Origin: Apostichopus californicus
Lineage: Eukaryota > Echinodermata > Holothuroidea > Aspidochirotida > Stichopodidae
DNA: 25,765 bases
Assembly (NCBI GenBank): GCA_020650975.1
Contig: JAIPMN010019601.1
Coordinates: 1-25,765, forward strand
Direction: 5' to 3'
The first letter of the stretch is position 1, and the number at the start of each line of letters is the position of its first letter. Made by a program: the position numbers and the translations under genes. Positions 19,468 to 25,765 of the stretch are shown in pieces. Below the pieces are notes generated by a model. It did no database searches and was not told the DNA's origin. It was given only the letters and a program-made list of their open reading frames with translations.

Positions 19468-20980
19468 CTAGAACATCGAAGAGACAAAAAACATATTTAT
19501 AACTTAAATAGCAAAGATATACAAAAGCCTTAGGTCTAGCTTCAACGAGTAAACCAAATCACTGTGTATGCAATTATAGTTAACACTGATTAATCAAGTA
19601 AGCATAAGTAAACCGGGAGCAAAGAAGAGAAAGAAAAAGCACCTGTGCAATTATGAACCAATTTTGAAGGAGTTAAGAAATGATGGACTAGAACGTGGTT
19701 TAAACCATCAGTGACCTCATGTTGTCAAGGTTCCAAGAACGTGGTTTGAACCATCAGTGACTTCATGTTGTCAAGGTTCCAAGACTAATCTTGATATCTA
19801 CCGAATTATCTATACACAGTCCTCAGTAAATGTAGATCCCTCTTTATAACAATTACAGGAGATCCCAACCCAATTTGATGCAGCCGGAAAGCGATAGGGA
19901 TGGGTTGAAATAGAAATTCAGCTATTTGATAAAGTGTTTAAACTGAAACGGAATAATGCTTGTCATAACGTTACCAAAAGCAGAATTACGGAATGGTAAA
20001 GGAGGGTGCTGGGGATGGTGGCGGTACGTTGGAATGGAGAGTAATTTAGTCGAGGGGTCAGTGCCACGTGACATCGATATACTTTGTTTCAATAAGGATG
20101 ATTGGAATAGAAAATTGGGAATGAATGGAAAAATGAAAGAAAAGAAAAGAAGAAGACTTACGAATGTGTCTAACATGTTGTGCCTCCACATACGCATTTG
20201 CTTAACAATGGTGAATACATCAACTTGGTTTTCTAATCCCAGCATGTCAATAGCTACGTAGAGAGCGATGAAAATCGCAGAAAGACCGACACCGAACCTG
20301 TGTAGAAGTACATATGTAATCAACGCAAGAATTGGTGAATTGACGCGAATCATAATAACACAAATAACCCTAGTTTAGAGAAAGGTCGTTTTTGGTTTTC
20401 GAGGGAACGAACCAAAGTAAACATCCTGATACAAGTTTCAGTGTACAAGGTATGTTCATCACATGTTCTTTTTATGTTTCAGTTTTTTTTTTACCATGTT
20501 TAATCGTCAAGCTAGCAGGTTTGTTATCATTGGTGCACATATACAACCACACACACACGCATACTGTCACCTAACATGTACACAACCACACACACAGGTG
20601 TGCTTTACATTCTGACTGAGGACACCATTGTTTTCCCCATTGTTCATATCCATGTACCCTAACCTTATCAGTATCACTGAACAATAGAATTCTTCTGAGG
20701 AAGTGGTAATTCTTTTGAATTGACATCTGAGAACTTACAATTCCTTTATTCAAGTCATCAGTCAGAATACAAAACAAGTGCACCCACACCCAACATACCA
20801 ACAAGCAAGCGTGTCTAACATTCACGCTGAGGATACCATTATTTTTACCATTGTTCGAATCCACGTTTCCTGACCTTAGCAATATCCCTTAAAACAATAG
20901 AATTCTTTTATGGACGTGGTGGTTATGTTCAAATGACGTCTGAGGACTTGAAATTTCTTATTCTGAATCACAAAAAATGC

Positions 20981-21039
<59 letters not shown>

Positions 21040-24000
21040 GAGCAATTCACACGAGAAAAAAAGAATCTTTTAATCTATCGGTTTGACTTTATCATTAGCT
21101 AAGTTAAGGCTTACAAACTATTAATTAACATATAATTGTATTCATACAATTTACTTTATCGACTTGAACGAAAATGCAGTCATCTTTTCATAGTTGTGCA
21201 TCTTTGATATCACTACACGTACATAATCTGTTACATGACAAATAGAAATATACCTCTGAAACATTCTATAAAAGAAGAGAATAGACTATGTTTGTTTACA
21301 CCGTTTTACCGTGTTTTGACTATCAGAAGCCATATATACTTACTCGCAATGCACCGCCATCCTGGCGTTGTTGTTTTCCGCTTGCCTTGGATTAATACGT
21401 TGAGTTATTAAGTCAATCAGAAGGGCTGATTGCTGGTCCGTCTCTAGATCTCCAAAGTTATTGATGCAGAATTGACGAATATTTCTGACATTCTTCTGCA
21501 GGAATAAGAAGATAAACATCGGGTTTGTTTCAGTATTTCATTTTAATGCAGGAAGTACTCATAAAATATACATCAATTTTATAACTTAAATCATAAACGT
21601 TATATATGAAGAAGAGACTGAATAACAAAACAAAAGTATACTCATCGAGTAAAAGAAGGAAATTGATATTTACGTAAAGTCTGTTTTAAGGAATAAATTG
21701 AGACGAAAATCATCAACGATAAACATACTTGGGAATCCAAAGGCATTATGTAAAGAGAATGAAATTTACCGTGTTTTTCTCCGACCCTTTGGTAACCTTT
21801 TTTAATTCAAAATCTCGAATGGTTAAATAATCGGTAACCTTTTCTTCTCCTTTATTTTCGATTGCGAAAGGTCCAAGTTCAGCGCTATCAGATGGCCAGT
21901 AGTTGGGATAAACAGTCCTCTGTATTGAAAAAACAAAATACTAAAGTAAAGCGAACGAATATGGCGTTCAGTGAGATTTCAAAATACATCAATGGAATCT
22001 ATATTCTAATTTTGTTCCAAAACACTGCCAACCAAGGGTACGCGGTGCAAACATCCGTTCCAGTTTTCTCCATGAAAATATCAAATCGCGTGGAAAAAAA
22101 TAAAACATTTATTCTATATCTTTGTACATGTATGTAATTTTAAGTTAACCAACCATATTGATTATTGTTTTGTGTTTGCCGAATATGAAATCAATACTAC
22201 ATTTTTGAAAATATTAGCCGAATGTTATAAAGGAAAGAACGAATATAAATATGATTTGAATATGTTAATGAGTTCTTACGTCACTTCCGTGAAATGCAAC
22301 CACTGTTTCTGCTTTATAATCAAACAACATCCGCCAGAAGTCCGTGTATGTACTCTCCAATGGCGCTTGGGTTGCCAAGAAGAGACTTCTCTTGGTGTAA
22401 CCCTATCATGATAATAAAAATAAATGACACATTAATTATATTTTTAATAAATTACATAATTTGTAAATCTTATTCATAATAAAATATGTATGTTAAACCA
22501 TGAATGATATATATATCTACTTATCTCATGGACTATACAAGGGATAAAAATGATCTCGTATTTAATTCGCTCGTCTGTTTCCAGTTTCACCAAAATCATG
22601 CACTTTTTCCATCTACACAACCTTCAAAGATATTTACATATTGTTGCCACTGCGCCTCAATCGATCTACTACTTTCGCGTCATCGAAGTATATTTTATTA
22701 GTTATTTAACAGTATATAATTGAAAACGATTGAAACAGCTTGAAAATGACGGGGAAGGGAGGGGAGCTATATACTGTGTCTCCGCGACCCTGTTTTAGTT
22801 TAACGTGTCTATCAATGTATAACAATTGAAGCACAATAACTGTTTGGAAACTGCGTTATCTTAATTGTGAAAGTTTACAGTATAAATGTTTCTTACATTA
22901 AAGAAACATGCATTGATGTAGTTCGTAGATGTCTCATCGTCATCGACTCTGGTTTGGAGTAATGGTCTGTTGATATCATCTAAATGGTAAAATATCAAAT
23001 AAATATCTTTACGATTACTAGTAACTATGAGGACTTACAACAATTATATGTTATTCTTGAAGAAACAAAGAGGATCTAAAAGAAAGGATATAAGCAGGTT
23101 TAGTTTTGAATATTTAAACGCGTGACCCCGGAATGACCCCGGAATGATAAAAACGAACTCAGCCACAGAAGTCCTATCAAGCGTATTTACCCCGAGGAAG
23201 AAAAAACAAACTTACTTCCTGCAACTGGAAATTGACAATCATGTTACTATTCTAAGCCAATGTCCACGCTATGTTTGAGATCTTGTTCATGTCCTCATAG
23301 GTAACTACTGTCCTCGTAGGGCTTAATTGCTAGTAGCATATCAAATATTATATGGTGTCATAAGAAATAAACATGATAGCAAATATGACATGGTTATCTG
23401 GGATGCATATATATTTTTGACTTGAATTTTGCTACAATATAGGGTTACCACACTCAGGTGCGGATATTATCAAGAAGAGGACAGACAGACTACGCAAAAG
23501 AATTTTTGTGTAAAGCAGAAAAAGGGGCATACGTACACCCCTTACCCTCCCCGAAACCACGCCCGATTCTTGATTTTATAAGGGAAGACCAGCATAGTTA
23601 AGATCTTACTCTACGTCATAAAAAAAATCGCACTAGTATCGTCGAAGCTGGCATGAAGTTGAACTGTTTTGAAATAGGCAATGAGAATTTGGTTACAAAT
23701 GTTTCGGTTATTAGACTAAATTAAGTTAATAACAAGCTAGTTAGCTGTTTCGTTTCTTTCTTTTAATAGTCAAATACGGTACCATGAGACATGGTAGATA
23801 CAACCTTAAACTCAGCCTAGCTTTTAGTTCCTCTTACCTGGTATGATGCTCATATCTCGGTTTTTGTTCTTGTTTTCTGGTTGTAGTCCAGCTTTTGTCT
23901 CTTTAGTATCCTGAAGTTCCGGGTGCAAAAACTTCAACAACTAAATGATTATAAAAAAGGCGGTAATTTAATATGGTAAATCTCTGGATATAGTAATATC

Positions 24001-25397
24001 TCAAACACAACATATCGTTGTTATTTTTTATTGGTAAATCTTAAATTTTATGTAACATGTTGATATTTTGCCTGACATACGGTACTGATATTTTCATTTC
24101 GTGATGTCCATGACGTTAAACTAGATTACGTAATATCATGCAGATCAATTCATTTTTATGATCTTAGTCAGTTATTTGAGCTTTGAGCTCATTATTGCTT
24201 TTTTGATATTGGTAAATGTTAAGTTGTATGTAACATGTTGATATTTTGCCTGACATACGGTACTGATATTTTCATTTCGTGATGCCATGACGTTAAACTA
24301 CAGATTACGTAATATGAATCAAATCAATTCTTTTCTATGATCTTAGACAGTTATTTGAGCTACCTGAAACTGTTTTTGCAAAGCTGACATGCTATTGTCT
24401 TCTCCAGGGGATTTCCAAACTTCAAGTTTCTCAACAAATTTGTTTCGCGGGAAATTAGTCCTCTTCAGTCGCATGTATATCAGTAAAGATTCGTAAACGA
24501 ACCGATACTGTGTCTGAACGTAAAAATAATGAGAGAAATTCATGAAATGGCTTATGACCAGCTTATATAGACGGCGACAGCTGCTAAGAATATGACTCAA
24601 ATATATATTATACTTATTATCATGAAAAGAGGGGAAATATATAGCCCTGTAATCCTATGGAAAAAATAATTAAAATTGTACAAACTATTTCCACTTTGCT
24701 TGAAATTAGGCTGAGTACTTTTGTCAGGGACCCAATCATCCACAACACACAGACGAGTGAGTGAGGGTGGGAGGGAGGGAGCGGGGGTGAGACGGTGGCA
24801 TTTCAATTAAGACATATGTTGTGATTCATATTTAATGAATATGAATATGTTGTGATTCCACCTTTATGTGATATAAGTTTGATATTCTCGACAAATGAGG
24901 TATAAGCTCTTATTAATAATTGTATGCAGGGTCGTACTGAACGGTCGGAAAATCGGGCTGTACCGAGGGGCCCATAATAATGAAGAAAGGGGGAGGGGGG
25001 GGGGGGGTTCGGGGTTGGAAGGGACCACACGTTTTCTAGCCTATAAACCAAATATTAAATTAATAATACGATTGCGTACAAGATTTGTCCACTTACTGTG
25101 TGTATTATATTAAGATCTCGTACGTGCCCCTGGTTCAGATAACCGTCGGCTCGCCCCTAATTATATCGGTTACTACATTGACATTGATTAAAATATTACA
25201 TAGAAATGACATATAATGCACGATGTAACTAATTATATATTTACGCTGTCTATATACTCACCACCACTTGTACCGTGACCATTCTCTGTGTTCTCATCTG
25301 ATTGATAAAGTTGAAGATATCAACCTGTTTATCTCGTTTCATCATTTGCCTCATGACGTCTAGTGTGATGACTGTACCGGTACGACCACACCCTGCA
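19348..25397 (-). CDS. Receptor-type protein tyrosine phosphatase, D1 end + complete D2 (join of 9 exons, 5' end off window)
   Basis: Join, minus strand: 25397-25262, 24513-24364, 23940-23838, 22979-22897, 22402-22280, 21919-21770, 21495-21344, 20297-20162 and 19467-19348, with GT/AG borders and one frame for 383 residues. D1: AGCGRTGTVI is the P-loop after the catalytic Cys (which lies in the preceding exon), then QMRTQRMV and TQYRFVYESLL. D2: NYINACFF, ATQAPLESTYTDFWRML and PNYWPSD, then NFGD in place of the WPD loop, HCEFGVGLSA in place of HC-x5-R-S/T-G, and VDVFTIVKQMR. Known: receptor PTPs have an active membrane-proximal D1 and a usually inactive, regulatory D2. The DFWRMLFDY stretch looks most like the MAM-containing R2B group (PTPRK/M/T/U), but this is weak. 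The transmembrane and outer parts lie beyond the right edge. Confidence 0.92.
19468..20161. repeat. PTP last intron with 46-bp tandem duplication
   Basis: The unit beginning gaacgtggttt at 19691 recurs at 19737, and the pair ends about 19783; the two copies differ at a couple of bases. Nothing else recognised in this intron. Confidence 0.85.
20162..20297 (-). CDS. PTP exon: D2 degenerate P-loop
   Basis: Acceptor TTCTACACAG, donor TTC|GTAAGT. Completes HCEFGVGLSAIFIA, where Leu replaces the essential Arg, then ENQVDVFTIVKQMRMWR. 45 codons. Confidence 0.93.
20598..20975. repeat. Diverged two-copy ~205-215 bp duplication
   Basis: Copy 1 starts near 20598 and copy 2 near 20811. Shared words include ccattgttc and acaatagaattctt (20691 and 20894). 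Clearly older than the other duplications. Lies in the intron between the two exons that carry the D2 P-loop. Confidence 0.75.
20979..21039. repeat. (CAA)20 microsatellite
   Basis: Twenty perfect CAA units, then gagc. Intronic. Confidence 0.97.
21344..21495 (-). CDS. PTP exon: D2 with altered WPD loop
   Basis: Acceptor ATTCCTGCAG, donor GCGA|GTAAGT. RQFCINNFGDLETDQQ aligns with the usual R-x-F-x-F-x-x-W-P-D-x-G-V-P, with Trp-Pro changed to Phe-Gly and the Asp position kept. Ends RMAVHC plus two bases. Confidence 0.92.
21770..21919 (-). CDS. PTP exon: D2 YWP motif
   Basis: Acceptor CAATACAG, donor ACG|GTAAAT. PNYWPSD corresponds to the C-x-x-Y-W-P motif, with Tyr-Pro-Asn replacing the usual C-x-Q. 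50 codons. Confidence 0.92.
22280..22402 (-). CDS. PTP exon: D2 Q-G-P/DFWRM motif
   Basis: Acceptor ATCATGATAG, donor GAC|GTAAGA. GYTKRSLFLATQAPLEST, then DFWRMLFDY, the T-Q-x-P-L and D-F-W-R-M hallmarks. 41 codons. Confidence 0.93.
22403..22896. other. PTP intron
   Basis: AT-rich; nothing recognised. Confidence 0.4.
22897..22979 (-). CDS. PTP exon: D2 NYINA motif
   Basis: Acceptor CCATTTAG, donor AAT|GTAAGA. DDINRPLLQTR, then STNYINACFFN, matching the S-x-Y-I-N-A-S/N motif. Confidence 0.9.
22980..23837. other. PTP intron with 11-bp direct repeat
   Basis: tgaccccggaa occurs twice in tandem near 23124-23146. No exon or known element recognised. Confidence 0.45.
23838..23940 (-). CDS. PTP exon: D2 start
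   Basis: Acceptor AATCATTTAG, donor CCAG|GTAAGA. LLKFLHPEL, then PENKNKNRDMSIIP, which occupies the position of the K-N-R-Y motif at the start of PTP domains. Confidence 0.88.
24017..24361. repeat. Two-copy ~179-bp duplication abutting a PTP donor
   Basis: The anchor ggtaaat lies at 24033 and 24211, and cagttatttgagct at 24169 and 24348. Both copies share cctgacatacggtactgat. Copy 2 ends at 24361, two bases from the exon edge at 24364, so the match begins at intron position +3. Confidence 0.95.
24364..24513 (-). CDS. PTP exon: end of D1 and linker
   Basis: Acceptor TTTTTACGTTCAG, donor TTTCAG|GTAGCT. TQYRFVYESLLIYM is the last D1 helix, followed by a basic stretch and the D1-D2 linker ending SALQKQFQ. 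50 codons, phase 0. A 179-bp tandem duplication abuts its donor. Confidence 0.9.
24514..25261. other. PTP intron with G-rich tract
   Basis: Includes GAGGGAGGGAGCGGGGG near 24769-24786 and a long G-run at 24989-25007, both G-quadruplex prone. No exon recognised. Confidence 0.5.
25262..25397 (-). CDS. PTP exon: D1 P-loop and Q-loop
   Basis: Acceptor CATTGTTCCAG, donor GTG|GTGAGT. First base completes Ser of the HCS motif. AGCGRTG keeps the phosphate-binding Arg, so D1 looks active as far as visible. QMRTQRMVTVQVV aligns with the usual R-x-Q-R-x-x-M-V-Q Q-loop motif. 45 codons plus one base. Confidence 0.92.
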
Positions 25398-25476
25398 CTG
25401 GAACAATGGGAAACAATGGACAAATCATTGCATAGATATTCAGGCTCAAATTATTAGCCATATATATCTCACAGTC

Positions 25477-25645
25477 AAGTGAAAAGGTTATGTTATGTGT
25501 CGATATGTACATGTATCATACACATGAGCACATACATAATATGATAATATGATTATACTTTAACGTATATATATGACAACGAGCTAAGTGAAAAGGTTAT
25601 GTTATGTGTAGATATGTCGATTTATAATACACACGAACAGAGAAA
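25477..25645. repeat. Partial 109-bp duplication near the right edge
   Basis: aagtgaaaaggttatgttat occurs at 25477 and again at 25586, continuing gtgt(c/a)gatatgt. Lies upstream (minus strand) of the D1 P-loop exon. Confidence 0.85.
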
Positions 25646-25765
25646 GAAAGAAACGATGAAGAAGAAGCATAGTATATCATACCATAATATATCAATTATA
25701 TATAAATATAATATTATATAACATAATACATAAATAATACATAAATATAATATTGCATTTCAATA
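25646..25765. other. AT-rich window end
   Basis: Low-complexity ATA/TATA sequence, presumably still PTP intron. Confidence 0.5.

Noticed and set aside
20571..20882. Minus-strand frame of 103 codons
   Set aside because: Covers the diverged 205-bp duplication and CA repeats inside a phosphatase intron; internal repetition is explained by the DNA repeat.
24803..25113. Overlapping frames with Pro- or Gly-rich segments
   Set aside because: Product of the G-run at 24989-25007 inside an intron.

Overview
This is eukaryotic (metazoan) nuclear DNA. Coding sequence is sparse and split into exons of about 75 to 390 bases with consensus GT/AG borders. Introns run from about 0.3 to 2.5 kb and are full of minisatellites, poly-G/poly-C runs and transposon debris. 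The gene families (RNF220, a tandem-domain receptor tyrosine phosphatase, a FLYWCH/PHD protein) and the repeat texture suggest a marine invertebrate, plausibly an echinoderm or other non-vertebrate deuterostome. That placement is inference; no species-specific marker was recognised.

Layout. (1) Positions 1-6400, minus strand: four exons that join in frame. They encode a short charged N-terminus resembling the start of the spliceosomal cyclophilin PPWD1, then a PHD-type zinc finger, then a FLYWCH zinc finger; the gene runs off the left edge. A 339-bp hAT-type MITE with a perfect 8-bp target duplication lies in its introns. (2) 6400-9230: no coding exon seen; holds G-rich tracts, a telomere-like TTAGGG patch with flanking degenerate repeats, and SINE debris. 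(3) 9231-16520, plus strand: seven exons giving the C-terminal ~379 residues of RNF220, a RING E3 ubiquitin ligase, followed by a 3' UTR to about 17.7 kb. (4) 18.1-25.4 kb, minus strand: nine exons of a receptor-type protein tyrosine phosphatase, from just after the catalytic Cys of domain D1 through a whole D2 to the stop codon; its 5' part lies beyond the right edge. RNF220 and the phosphatase converge tail to tail.

The most unusual signal is a repeated association of tandem duplications with 5' splice sites. In RNF220 the end of one exon plus its donor is repeated eight times (88-89 bp units), and another exon end plus donor is duplicated (170 bp). In the FLYWCH gene and the phosphatase, tandem repeats stop within two or three bases of a donor GT. 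The phosphatase D2 also looks catalytically dead: it keeps the Cys but has Leu for the P-loop Arg and Phe-Gly-Asp for the WPD loop.

The three genes show no obvious shared pathway; their proximity looks like ordinary animal gene neighbourhood.
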